Shown here: in pieces, positions 1-8,790 of the stretch | Layout: each line of letters opens with the position of its first letter | How positions within the stretch are numbered: position 1 is the stretch's first letter | Source: Bradyrhizobium sp. 170 | Lineage (GTDB): Bacteria; Pseudomonadota; Alphaproteobacteria; Rhizobiales; Xanthobacteraceae | NCBI RefSeq assembly: GCF_023101085.1 | Contig: NZ_CP064703.1 | Span: 8,213,501 to 8,277,500, forward strand | Length of the DNA: 64,000 bases | Direction: 5' to 3' | Program-made: the position numbers and the translations under genes | Notes under the pieces: model-generated | What the model was told of the DNA's origin: nothing | What the model saw: the letters and a program-made list of their open reading frames with translations, nothing else | The model's database searches: none

Positions 1-582
1 GATTCGAGAAAGCGGATTGCGGCTCTGCTGATCCTCTCGATCGGCTGCGGCCTGCTTGCCGGTGCTTATCTCGATCCGGCCATGTCCAGGCTCGGCGCCT
101 CGGACACATTGCTCGACGAAGTCCGCATGCGCGACATTCCCTTCTGGTTCTCCTTTGTCGCGCTCGGCGCGCTGACCGCGATGTTCGCGGACCTGAGCGA
201 CCAGGGCATGCGCCGTTCGCTGCTAGGCGCCATGCTGGCGGCCTACATGCTCTATGCCGCCGTGCGCATTCTCAATCTTGGCGACGCCGCCACCTACGAT
301 TCGATCGCCTTCTTCCTCTATGCAGCCCTGTTCTGCGTTGGGCTGTTCGCCATCCAGCCGGGCTCGCCGCTGCTTGGCTGGTTCGGCTCGGGTAGCTACT
401 TCATCTATCTCTGGCACATCTTCATCATCATGGCGCTGCGCGATCACACCCCGGTGCGCCAGCTCGGCGGCGTCGCCGGCTTTGCCGTTTGCTGCGGCTT
501 GACCGTCCTCCTCTCTACTGCAGCGCTGCTGGCCGTCCGGCAGATCGCCTCCCCCCGACTCTGCCGCTGGCTGGGGGCCTGA
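1..582 (+). CDS. Acyltransferase family 3 membrane protein, 3' part
   Basis: The frame is open from the first base, so the gene starts outside the window and only the last 193 residues are seen. They form a chain of hydrophobic helices typical of the C-terminal half of acyltransferase family 3 (OafA/ExoZ-like), including the late Y-L-W-H segment near residues 135-138 of the visible part, which recurs in that family. Such inner-membrane enzymes O-acetylate or succinylate surface polysaccharide. The stop lies 4 bases before the flippase start, so the two are probably cotranscribed. The catalytic histidine region would be upstream of the window and cannot be checked. Confidence 0.75.
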   Translation, partial: DSRKRIAALLILSIGCGLLAGAYLDPAMSRLGASDTLLDEVRMRDIPFWFSFVALGALTAMFADLSDQGMRRSLLGAMLAAYMLYAAVRILNLGDAATYDSIAFFLYAALFCVGLFAIQPGSPLLGWFGSGSYFIYLWHIFIIMALRDHTPVRQLGGVAGFAVCCGLTVLLSTAALLAVRQIASPRLCRWLGA

Positions 583-586
583 ACAA

Positions 587-2026
587 ATGCTCCTGAAACA
601 CACCTTGCTCTATCTGCCCGCGCAATTCGTCGGACCGCTGTTCCAGCTTCTGGCGATGATCGTATGGACGCATGTCGTCGACGAACACACGCTCGGCGTC
701 ATCACGCTGATCACCGCCACGCACGAACTGCTGCAGATCGGCTTTCTCGCCTGGTGGTCGCAGTATGCGCTGCGCTTCCTAGGACGGTATCAAGACGCCA
801 ACGACGCGCCGCGCTTCTATCGCACCGAAAATGCGGTCCTGCTGGTATCCATTGCCTTGCAGAGCGCGGCCGTCGTCGGAATTCTGCTTCTGGTCATTGC
901 GCCCGGCGCCAGAACGGGCCTTCTCCTGGCCGCCGTGGCCTATGTGATAACCCGATCCCTCAACGTCTACATCGGCGAGCGCGCCCGCGCGCAGCAGCAG
1001 ATCCGGGTCTACACGATCCAGCAGGTATTCGGGCCGTCGGTCGGATTTATCGCCGGCCTGGTATTGATCAGATTGTTCGGCCAATCGGCGGAGTGGCCGC
1101 TTGCGGGATACGCCGCGGCGCAACTGACCGCGGCGCTGATCGTGATGCCCACACTCCGCCGTGGCTACCGCCTTTGGCCGATCGACCGGGAGATCGTCGT
1201 GCACGCGCTGCGCTACGGCATTCCACTGATCGTCGGCGGCGCGCTCGGCTGGGTCGGCCTCAATGCGTCGCGCTTCATCGTCAACGAAATGTCCGGTGTT
1301 GCCGCAGCCGGACTGTTCGCGGTGGGTTACGGCCTCGGCCAACGCGCCGCGGCGGTCGCGGCCATGCTGGTGACGGCCGCCGCGTTCCCGCTTGCGGTCA
1401 AGAGCATGGAACAGGAGGGCAGCCAGGCCGGCATGCGCCAGCTTGCCGCCAACAGCGCGCTCCTGGTCGCGATCCTGGCGCCGAGCCTCGCCGGCATATT
1501 CATGCTGAGAGCGGAGATCGTGCACCTGTTGATCGCAGTGCCGTTCCAGGCGGTGACGCTCGCCGTCCTGCCGCTCTCCACGCTTGCCGGCGCGATCCGC
1601 AACCTGCGTGCCCATTTCGGCGACCAGGTATTTCTGCTGCAGAACCGCACACGCTGGATGATGTCCATTGCAGCGATCGATGCGTCGACGACCGTGGTGC
1701 TGAGCGCCCTGTTCCTGCCGCGTTGGGGCCTCACCGGCGTTGCCGGCGCCACCGTGCTGGCTGCGCTGGCCGCGGCAAGCGTCAGTTTCTCGATCGGGTT
1801 TACCCGGTTTGGCCTGCGCCTTCCGGTCGGCCATCTCGTGCGCATCGCACTGGCCACGATTGCGATGGCGGCACTGTTGCGGATCTTCCCGGAAGCCCGC
1901 ACTATTGCTGTGTTGGCGGCACATGTTGCGGCAGGCGCCGCCGCCTACTTCGGAACGCTCGCCCTGCTCTACGCGCCGTCGCTGGTGCGGATGCTCCGCC
2001 CACGCCCCCAACATTCGGGGGCATGA
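587..2026 (+). CDS. Polysaccharide flippase / Wzx-like membrane protein
   Basis: A 479-residue protein made almost entirely of hydrophobic helices (about 12-14 spans), with the length and spacing of the MOP-superfamily polysaccharide exporters (Wzx/RfbX type). These flip lipid-linked oligosaccharide across the inner membrane. It follows the acyltransferase by 4 bases and precedes glycosyltransferases, which fits capsule or exopolysaccharide assembly. The function is called from topology and context, because the family has few invariant residues. The start is the first ATG after the upstream stop. Confidence 0.8.
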   Translation: MLLKHTLLYLPAQFVGPLFQLLAMIVWTHVVDEHTLGVITLITATHELLQIGFLAWWSQYALRFLGRYQDANDAPRFYRTENAVLLVSIALQSAAVVGILLLVIAPGARTGLLLAAVAYVITRSLNVYIGERARAQQQIRVYTIQQVFGPSVGFIAGLVLIRLFGQSAEWPLAGYAAAQLTAALIVMPTLRRGYRLWPIDREIVVHALRYGIPLIVGGALGWVGLNASRFIVNEMSGVAAAGLFAVGYGLGQRAAAVAAMLVTAAAFPLAVKSMEQEGSQAGMRQLAANSALLVAILAPSLAGIFMLRAEIVHLLIAVPFQAVTLAVLPLSTLAGAIRNLRAHFGDQVFLLQNRTRWMMSIAAIDASTTVVLSALFLPRWGLTGVAGATVLAALAAASVSFSIGFTRFGLRLPVGHLVRIALATIAMAALLRIFPEARTIAVLAAHVAAGAAAYFGTLALLYAPSLVRMLRPRPQHSGA

Positions 2027-2044
2027 GCCCATTACGATCGGCGC

Positions 2045-3145
2045 CTACGACTTCCTGGTATTCTCGAACGCGCGCGCCATCGCGAACCAGAGCGGCTTCT
2101 TCTGCATCGACGAATCGAACGGCAGCGGCCGGGGCAGCCGCTGCGCGAGAGGATCCTTCTTCTTCGCCGCGTCGGTATAGAACGAGTAGTTGTCGGCAAG
2201 CTCCCAGGCAATCACCACCTTGACCGCCGGAACGCGCAGTACGTTGTTCAGGTACTTCTCGGCCGTCTCGGCGATCATGGCATCGCGCGCGACGATGTCA
2301 TCGGGAAACGTGTCGTCGCGCACGTCGAACTCAGTCAGATAGATATCGACGCCACGATCGGCGAGCGCGTGAAGGAATTCGGAAAAACGTCCAGGGTCGT
2401 GCGGGTATCGCGGCTGCAGGTGGCTTTGCAGTCCGACGGCATGCAGCGGCACGCCGGCCTGCTTCAGTTCGTCGACCAGTTGCAGCAAGCCGCGGCGAAC
2501 CGCGAGGCCGACGTCATCGTCGCGTTCGCTCTGCGCTTCGTTGAGAACCAGTTTGGTCTTGCGGTCGACCATCGCCACACGCTCGAAGGCCCGGCGAACG
2601 TAGCCCGTGCCGAACGTGTCGTACCAGGGACCGAGCCTGTAACCGCCGGGCGCCTTGTGCCCGGGCCAGAACGGCTCGTTGACGACATCCCAGGAGTGCA
2701 GCTTGCCGACATAGCGGGCAGCGACCTCCTCGATATAGGAATCGAAGAACTTTTCGCGCTCGGCGCCGCTCATGTTCCTGACCCATTGCGGAACCCATTC
2801 GTTCCAGATCAGGCAGTGGCCCCGCATCGGAATGTTGTTGCTTGCACAGAATTGCAGCAGACGGTCCGCGCTCTCGAATCGCTTAGGGCCTGGTTGTGGC
2901 GCGATGGTTCCCATCTTCATCGCAATATCTGTCGTAACGATACGCGTCTGCGTCTGATAGAGCTCGCGATAGGCATGATCCTTGTCGATCACCGGACCTG
3001 CGGCCGCGCCGAACACGATTCCGTTGCGCGCCGCGATGGCACCTAGACTCTGCGCAGGCTGCGCGGCGAATGCTCTCTTCCCGTACGACGCAACGCCTGC
3101 ACCTGCGATGAGAGCGAGCGCATTTCGCCTCGACCACTCCTGCAT
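2045..3145 (-). CDS. GH10 family endo-xylanase-like hydrolase, Tat signal
   Basis: 366 residues, normal for a single-domain GH10 enzyme. The N-terminus carries a twin-arginine motif (SRRNAL, residues 5-10) before a hydrophobic stretch and an Ala-rich cleavage area near residue 28, so Tat export is likely. The GH10 acid/base glutamate is in WDVVNEP (Glu157) and the nucleophile in YLTEFDV (Glu272). The family cleaves beta-1,4-xylan or related glycans. The gene runs against the surrounding polysaccharide genes and is convergent with the flippase (18 bases apart), so in this setting it may trim or depolymerise the cell's own polysaccharide instead of plant xylan. That role is inference. Confidence 0.88.
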   Translation of the reverse strand: MQEWSRRNALALIAGAGVASYGKRAFAAQPAQSLGAIAARNGIVFGAAAGPVIDKDHAYRELYQTQTRIVTTDIAMKMGTIAPQPGPKRFESADRLLQFCASNNIPMRGHCLIWNEWVPQWVRNMSGAEREKFFDSYIEEVAARYVGKLHSWDVVNEPFWPGHKAPGGYRLGPWYDTFGTGYVRRAFERVAMVDRKTKLVLNEAQSERDDDVGLAVRRGLLQLVDELKQAGVPLHAVGLQSHLQPRYPHDPGRFSEFLHALADRGVDIYLTEFDVRDDTFPDDIVARDAMIAETAEKYLNNVLRVPAVKVVIAWELADNYSFYTDAAKKKDPLAQRLPRPLPFDSSMQKKPLWFAMARAFENTRKS

Positions 3146-3348
3146 AGCTGATCTCCATCATGTGAATGCTTCGTCGCCACGTGTTGTCGTTCGCGCTGCG
3201 ACATCGCCATCGTTGCGTCGCATTAGTTCGATTTCGTGACGATGCCGATCAAGATTTTTCGGCTGACAGTTCCCACTGCGAAGCAACGGGCATGTCGATC
3301 GTCCAGCGTGAATGCGTCTCTCAATCAAATCATCGTCAGGAGGTCGAC

Positions 3349-4143
3349 ATGGCGGAACCGCCAATATCGTTGCAGCCGAGTCTCACGGTCGACGGTATCT
3401 CCATCAATGTTCCATCGCTTCCGGAAGCGGTGTCGTCGATCGTGTCGGCCGCGCAACGCGGCGACAACTTCAGCGTCTGTACACTGAATCTCGATCACGT
3501 TGTTCAATTGCAGCAACACGCCAACTTTCGCGCCGCCTATCGCCGTGCCCGATTTGTCACAGCCGACGGGTTCCCGATCGTCGTGCTGAGCCGTCTCATG
3601 GGAACACGAATCGAGCGGACCACCGGCGCCGATCTCGTCGAACCGGTGTGCGCGGAGGCGCGAAAGAAAGGCCTCTCGGTCTTTTTGTTGGGCTCGAACG
3701 ATTCCACGCTGAACATGACGGCGCAGCGTTTGTCGGAACGATTCATGGGATTGCAGATCGCGGGATGCCTTGCACCGGGACCGGGGTTCGATCCCTATTC
3801 CAGCGAAGCTGATGTGGCGATCGAAACCATTCGTGCCTCGGGCGCCAGGCTCTGCTTCGTCGCGCTGGGCGCACCACGGCAGGAACTGTTCGCGGCGCGA
3901 TGCCTCGACGAGCTGAACGGCACCGGCGTGTTATGTATCGGGGCCGCGCTCGATTTCATCGCCGGCACGCAGAGCCGCGCGCCATCCATCGCGCGCAGAA
4001 CCGGGCTGGAATGGGCGTGGCGCATGCTGCGCGAGCCACGGCGGCTCGGTCCCCGCTATGTCAGATGCATGAGCGTGGTTCCGCGTCTCGTTGCACGAAC
4101 CATTCCGCAAATTGTCCAGGCACGCATGAGGAAAGCTGCATGA
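3349..4143 (+). CDS. WecG/TagA/CpsF family glycosyltransferase
   Basis: 264 residues from the ATG at 3349, chosen because AGGAGG sits 5 bases upstream; the frame is open further upstream but without a ribosome site. The family signature is visible: TADGFPIV around residue 74, GAPRQE around residue 172, and the G-L-E-W-x-x-R...E-P-R block near residue 220. These enzymes (GT26) add a sugar, often a ManNAc derivative or glucose, to a lipid-linked acceptor in repeat-unit assembly. The stop overlaps the next start in an ATGA, so translation is coupled to the following GT4 gene. Confidence 0.88.
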   Translation: MAEPPISLQPSLTVDGISINVPSLPEAVSSIVSAAQRGDNFSVCTLNLDHVVQLQQHANFRAAYRRARFVTADGFPIVVLSRLMGTRIERTTGADLVEPVCAEARKKGLSVFLLGSNDSTLNMTAQRLSERFMGLQIAGCLAPGPGFDPYSSEADVAIETIRASGARLCFVALGAPRQELFAARCLDELNGTGVLCIGAALDFIAGTQSRAPSIARRTGLEWAWRMLREPRRLGPRYVRCMSVVPRLVARTIPQIVQARMRKAA

Positions 4144-5417
4144 CTTCAACATTGACCCTGGCGCTGCGGGCGCGAAACACCAGCCGCATCAAGCCGCGCT
4201 ATCAGATCTGCCTGATCCATCCGTTCGACCCGCGCGGCCAAAAGGTCGGCGGCCTCGAAACCTACATCCGCGACTTCATCACGTTTCATCCTGTTGACAC
4301 CGACATCCTCTTTATCGGCGTGGACTCGACGGGCGAGCTGGAGCTGGGAAAGCTTCACCGGCTGACATTTCGCGGCCGCGGCTTCGACTTCCTGCCCATC
4401 CTGCATTATTCGGACCAGCAGGCGCGCGAAGCGGCCCGCACCATCCGCACGTCGCTGACCGGACAGTTCTTCATGGCGCTGCTGCGCTACTTCGGCCCGA
4501 TCGCAAGGCTGATCCGCGCCAGGCGATGCTCGGTCGATCTGCGGCGGGTTGAATTCTCGTGGCTGCCGGCGATCCTGCGGCTGCCATTCGTGCAGATGCT
4601 TCACGGCGAGGGCGCACCGAAATTGCAGATGGACTCGCTGCTGCGGAAATACGCCTTCGTCCACAACACCGGCGAGCGGTTTGCCGTCGCCATGAGCGAG
4701 AAGTTTCTTTGCGTCAATCCGTTCATCACCGAGCGGCTGCAACAGACCTATCCACGCCGCAAGGACAAGATCGACACGCTCTGGACATGGGTCAATACGG
4801 ATATCTTCAAGCCGCAGCTCTGGCCGTTGGACTCGTCACCGTTCCAGATCGTGTTCGCGGGCCGGCTCGATGAGTTCAAGGATCCGCCGCTGATGTTTCG
4901 CACGATCGATCGCCTGCAGCGGCGATTGAATGGCGACGTCAGGTTTCACTACATCGGCACCAGCGACCCGCACCGGTTCGAGGAATTCGCCGCCATTGAG
5001 GACATCACCGTGCGCCACGGCTTCAAGGATGCCGCAGGCATGGCAGAGACGCTGGCCGGCGCCCATGCCGGCATCCTGACGTCGGAGTTCGAAGGCATGC
5101 CGCGTTGCGTGCTGGAGACCCTGGCGGTCGGCCGTCCCGTCGTCGCCATGCACTTGCCGCAGCTCGAACCCGTGATCCGCCCTGGCATCAGCGGCTATCT
5201 GGTGGCGCGGGACGGCAGTCCCGACGACATGGCGGATGCGCTCGTCCAGCGGTTCGTCGATATCAGAACCGCCATCGAGGCGGGCGTGATGAATCCGGTA
5301 CAGATCGCCGACAGCATCAGGTCGTTCACCCCGAGCACCCAGCTCGCGCGGGTGTTCCGCTATCATCAGGAAATTCAGGATGCGCGGGGACTTGCCGCCG
5401 CGGCGCCGACCTATTGA
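4140..5417 (+). CDS. GT4 glycosyltransferase
   Basis: 425 residues starting at the ATG that overlaps the previous stop (ATGA). The C-terminal half carries the GT-B donor-site signature: a first glutamate in SEFEGMP and a second in the following VLE, the E-x7-E pattern of retaining GT4 enzymes. The N-terminal half has the family's G-G-L-E-T-Y segment near residue 38. It would transfer a sugar from a nucleotide donor to the growing polysaccharide unit at the cytoplasmic membrane. Donor and acceptor cannot be told from sequence alone. Confidence 0.87.
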   Translation: MTSTLTLALRARNTSRIKPRYQICLIHPFDPRGQKVGGLETYIRDFITFHPVDTDILFIGVDSTGELELGKLHRLTFRGRGFDFLPILHYSDQQAREAARTIRTSLTGQFFMALLRYFGPIARLIRARRCSVDLRRVEFSWLPAILRLPFVQMLHGEGAPKLQMDSLLRKYAFVHNTGERFAVAMSEKFLCVNPFITERLQQTYPRRKDKIDTLWTWVNTDIFKPQLWPLDSSPFQIVFAGRLDEFKDPPLMFRTIDRLQRRLNGDVRFHYIGTSDPHRFEEFAAIEDITVRHGFKDAAGMAETLAGAHAGILTSEFEGMPRCVLETLAVGRPVVAMHLPQLEPVIRPGISGYLVARDGSPDDMADALVQRFVDIRTAIEAGVMNPVQIADSIRSFTPSTQLARVFRYHQEIQDARGLAAAAPTY

Positions 5418-5427
5418 GGGCGCCGGG

Positions 5428-6609
5428 TTGAACATCCTTCTGTTGACCAGCGAGTTCGCTCCCGCGATGGGAGGCATTGGGACCTACGCCCGCGAAATCG
5501 CGGCGGCCGCCAGCCGGCTCGGCGCAAAGGTCACGGTGATGGCGCCCGATTACGCGCGGCAGACGGACGACGACGACCGGTCCCTGCCCTTTGAGGTCGT
5601 TCGGTTTCGCGGCGGTCTCCACTCGATGCGCGACATGCCGGCCAAGATCATGCTGGCGCGCCGCGGCGTCCGCGGCGATCGATACGATGTGGTCCATGCC
5701 GCCGATTGGCCGTTCTTCATTCCACTCGCGCTTTCCAGATGGCGAACGCCGGCGCGGGTACTGATGACGGTGCATGGCACTGAGATCAACGAAACGCAGA
5801 CGCGGCTGAAGCGCATGGCTATCCGCGGCGCCGGTGTGTTCGGGCCGCGCACGGAGGTCGTCGCCAACAGCCGCTTCACCGAGACGCTGTTCCGCGAGCG
5901 GTTTGCCGTCGATCCCGCCAGGATCAGCGCGATCAATCTGGGCGTATCGGAATTCTGGTTCGGCGCGCAACGGAAACGCCGCGAGGTCCGCCTGGCCTAT
6001 CGTCTGCCGGAAGACCGGCTGGTGATGATCACGGTCGCGCGGATCACGCGCCGCAAGGGGCATCATCTGGCGCTCGCCGCATTGTCGCGGCTTCCGGACG
6101 ATCTGCGCCGTCGCATCGCGTGGCTCGTGATCGGACCGGATGGGGAAGCCGATTATGTCGGCGAACTCCGAAAGGCCGCCGGTCAGATGGCCTGCGACAT
6201 TCGCTTCCTCGGCCCACAGCCGGACGAGGCAATCCGCGATCTCTACGCGGCTTCGGATTTCTTCTGCCTCACCGGACTGCCTGACACGACCGGCCGGGTG
6301 GAGGGATTTGGATTGGTCTATCTCGAGGCCGGAGCCGCCGGCCTGCCGAGCGTCGCGACTGAGGTCGGCGGGGTACCTGACGCCGTGCTCGCCGACGAGA
6401 CCGGAATTCTCGTGCCGCCGTCGGTGGAGTGCATATCGCAGGCGATCGCAGAGCTGGCCTCGGATCGAGGCCTGCGCGCCATTCTCGCAGCCGGCGCCTC
6501 CGCCCATGCCCGCGCCCTTTCATGGGAACGCTGCGCGGCGACGACCTATGGCCTGGCCTATGCCGGCAAGCGGACATCCGCGGCCCGCGCTATCGGAACA
6601 GTGGCATGA
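5428..6609 (+). CDS. GT4 glycosyltransferase (TTG start)
   Basis: 393 residues when begun at TTG 5428, where the family's N-terminal strand (N-I-L-L-L-T-S-E-F) starts; an ATG at 5380 would overlap the previous gene by 38 bases and add an uncharacteristic arginine/proline-rich leader. The glycine loop GGIGTY follows immediately. The donor-site motif EGFGLVYLE and R-R-K-G-H near residue 210 mark it as GT4 (GT-B fold). It overlaps the next gene by an ATGA. It is likely the last glycosyltransferase of the operon; substrate unknown. Confidence 0.86.
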   Translation: MNILLLTSEFAPAMGGIGTYAREIAAAASRLGAKVTVMAPDYARQTDDDDRSLPFEVVRFRGGLHSMRDMPAKIMLARRGVRGDRYDVVHAADWPFFIPLALSRWRTPARVLMTVHGTEINETQTRLKRMAIRGAGVFGPRTEVVANSRFTETLFRERFAVDPARISAINLGVSEFWFGAQRKRREVRLAYRLPEDRLVMITVARITRRKGHHLALAALSRLPDDLRRRIAWLVIGPDGEADYVGELRKAAGQMACDIRFLGPQPDEAIRDLYAASDFFCLTGLPDTTGRVEGFGLVYLEAGAAGLPSVATEVGGVPDAVLADETGILVPPSVECISQAIAELASDRGLRAILAAGASAHARALSWERCAATTYGLAYAGKRTSAARAIGTVA

Positions 6610-7019
6610 GGCTGTTGATCGCGACCGCGATGCTGCTGGTGCTCGCGACCGGTGCGGCGCGGGCGGATAGCGAGAACTGCCGCAAGAGCCGCGAGTATCT
6701 GCTGGGCACGCCCGGCGGCGACCTCGCCCAGACGCCGCAGGCCTACAACGACCTGTTCAAGGTCTGCATCGCGACATCATCCATGCCCAACGTGAAGGAT
6801 GCGTACATGCTGAGAGATGGCGGGATCGCCGTCGTCCCCAAGCAGGACAGCGTGCCGGCAACGGCCGCCACGCTTGCGCAGTTCTGCGACGCCCATCCGC
6901 ACGGCGTGCTGCGCTTCATCACCCGCAAGGAGAAGCTTGTCATTCGCTCCGTCACCGACGTCGCGCGGATGTCGTCGACCGCGTCGACGCCATGCAAGAA
7001 GATCAAGGGCCTTTCTTGA
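6606..7019 (+). CDS. Small secreted Cys-containing protein, unknown function
   Basis: 137 residues. The ATG overlaps the stop of the GT4 gene (ATGA), so it belongs to the polysaccharide operon. An N-terminal hydrophobic leader ending A-R-A at residue 20 looks like a Sec signal peptide. The mature part is small and has four cysteines, enough for two disulfides. I recognise no named domain; small exported proteins of this type occur in rhizobial polysaccharide loci and could belong to the periplasmic assembly machinery, but that is only context. Confidence 0.72.
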   Translation: MRLLIATAMLLVLATGAARADSENCRKSREYLLGTPGGDLAQTPQAYNDLFKVCIATSSMPNVKDAYMLRDGGIAVVPKQDSVPATAATLAQFCDAHPHGVLRFITRKEKLVIRSVTDVARMSSTASTPCKKIKGLS

Positions 7020-7044
7020 GGCCCGCACGCCGCTTGTCGAAACC

Positions 7045-8025
7045 TCACTTTTGCCGATTGTAGTATTCCGGCATGGCGTGCGGATCCATCGCCTGTTCGG
7101 CCCTGCGGCCGAGAAAGAAGAAGCCGCTGGCGGCGTCTGCTGCGGCCCGGCCGCGGCCGAACGCATCGAGATACCTGATCCAGAAGAACGGCAGCACGAT
7201 CAGGCGTGACAGCTTGTTGCCCGCGCCGAGCGCGCGCGAGAAATAGCGGATCGACCATGCCAGCGCCACGCCGGCGCCGCCGACCGGCCCGGCGCTGATC
7301 TCGGAAAATCGCCTGAACAACCAGCGGTGACCGCTCTGCGTGAAACGCGAGAAATCGTAGGCCCGCTCATGCACCTGCTGCATGAACGGCGTCTCGGCAT
7401 AGACCAGGCCTTCCAGCCGAAGCACGCGATGCAGTTCGGCAACGACGGTTGCGGGCTCCAGCACGTGTTCCAGCACCGCCTGCACCCAGACACCGTCGAA
7501 CACGCCGTCGTCGAACGGCAGTCTGTGGGCGTCGGCCACCAGTACGGTGTGCGGCGAGGCATAGACATCGGTGCCGACGAGTTCGATGGAATCATCCCGA
7601 TAAAGTTCGTCGGCGCCCAAACCGATCGTCCCGCCGCCGACCACCAGCACCACAGGCCGCCGCGACTCCCGCTTCAACAAATCGATGAACTTCGTGCTGT
7701 TGGAAACCGCCACCGGGTTGCCCCCGAAGGTAAGACGATGCAGCCGCGAACCGATGGAACGGCGGCTGACGTCCCGCTGCAGCACCGAGCCATTCTCGGC
7801 ATCGTACATTCGGCGCTCAAAAATGCTGGCTGCAAAATCGATCAGCACCGGTTGCGCGCCGACCATGGGAAACCCGGCCTTGCTATAATCGCAGGCCCGG
7901 TTCGAACAGGACGGCTGTGACCACGCGTTCCGCAGCGCCGACGAACAGCGAGGGCAGCGAAGACGCTTTTTCCAGTGCGTGGGTTCCGTATTCGCTACCG
8001 AGCGGTCGACGGCAGAAAGCTGCAA
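7045..8025 (-). CDS. Class I SAM-dependent methyltransferase with N-terminal zinc-ribbon-like segment
   Basis: 326 residues, start uncertain (TTG at 8025 is the earliest sensible one). Residues 23-45 hold a C-x2-C ... C-x4-C pattern like a small zinc ribbon. The Methyltransf_11-type core follows, with a glycine-rich VVGGG loop near residue 127 and the D-G-V-W-V-Q-A-V-L-E-H post-motif strand near residue 180. Methyltransferases of this architecture often modify sugars or lipids in surface-polysaccharide loci. The gene is convergent with the operon before it. Confidence 0.78.
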   Translation of the reverse strand: MQLSAVDRSVANTEPTHWKKRLRCPRCSSALRNAWSQPSCSNRACDYSKAGFPMVGAQPVLIDFAASIFERRMYDAENGSVLQRDVSRRSIGSRLHRLTFGGNPVAVSNSTKFIDLLKRESRRPVVLVVGGGTIGLGADELYRDDSIELVGTDVYASPHTVLVADAHRLPFDDGVFDGVWVQAVLEHVLEPATVVAELHRVLRLEGLVYAETPFMQQVHERAYDFSRFTQSGHRWLFRRFSEISAGPVGGAGVALAWSIRYFSRALGAGNKLSRLIVLPFFWIRYLDAFGRGRAAADAASGFFFLGRRAEQAMDPHAMPEYYNRQK

Positions 8026-8421
8026 AGAAGGCCTCGTATGTCATTTCTTCTGCCCTGCCCGCACCTGGTTCGCGATCGATGCTATTTCGAATGCACAGAC
8101 AGCGCAACAATGCGGGGACCGGGAACAATTCGGATGGTCGCAATCTGGATGTCGCAGGAAGCCGCAGCACGGGGTTACCGGGAGGGCATGCTGGAAGGCA
8201 ACGCACGAACCCGCCCTGTTGTTTCGGACAAAATTTCAGGATTTGTCGAAACGCTTTCCAACCGGGCCTGCCTTGCGCCACCGACCGGGCGAAATCGGCC
8301 TCAGCCGGAGTAACCCGGCATTCACGACACGACCGATTGGGGGTTTGACAATTTCCGCCCCTGGGCAAATCCTGATCTGTCGGCCCGGCTTGCCACTTGA
8401 GCGATCGAGGAGTTGTTTGGC
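8026..8421 (+). other. Intergenic stretch between divergent genes
   Basis: No gene with coding character is seen. The stretch must carry the promoter of the methyltransferase (leftward) and of the small gene at 8422. A TTGACA at 8345-8350 stands 17 bases before AATCCT, a weak sigma-70-like pair in the right direction and distance for 8422. GAGGAG at 8407-8412 is the ribosome site for the GTG at 8422. Confidence 0.4.
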
Positions 8422-8772
8422 GTGTCAGCCCGCGAACCATCGCAGCGACCGGACGGATCCGGTTCGCGTCAGGTTTTTGTCCTCGACATCGACCGGAAGC
8501 CGACGCTCGCCTTTGAAGCAGACGACCTTGCTGCCGCGCAGGAAATCTGTCGCGACGCCGATCTGCAGGCCGATCTGACCGCGTTCACATCGGACGGCGT
8601 CCCGGTCTGCGGACCAAATTCAGCGCTCAGCCTGCGGGCGGCAGCACAAGAGGAGATCGCGGCGTTCCGGCATGCGGTCGAACGGGCTCCGGCGTCCGAC
8701 CAGCCCACCATGACGTTCCTGATCAAGATCGACGGTGTCATGGTCGTAACCGTCGGTCCCGAACGGGGCTGA
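8422..8772 (+). CDS. Conserved hypothetical protein
   Basis: 116 residues from GTG 8422, selected because GAGGAG lies 9 bases upstream; a TTG at 8413 is too close to that site. The protein is hydrophilic, with no signal peptide or membrane helix, and has a beta-rich N-terminal part followed by a helical stretch (about residues 70-90). I recognise no domain. It is convergent with the large glycan hydrolase gene, 18 bases away. Confidence 0.6.
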   Translation: MSAREPSQRPDGSGSRQVFVLDIDRKPTLAFEADDLAAAQEICRDADLQADLTAFTSDGVPVCGPNSALSLRAAAQEEIAAFRHAVERAPASDQPTMTFLIKIDGVMVVTVGPERG

Positions 8773-8790
8773 ACCGACGCGCCCACGTTA

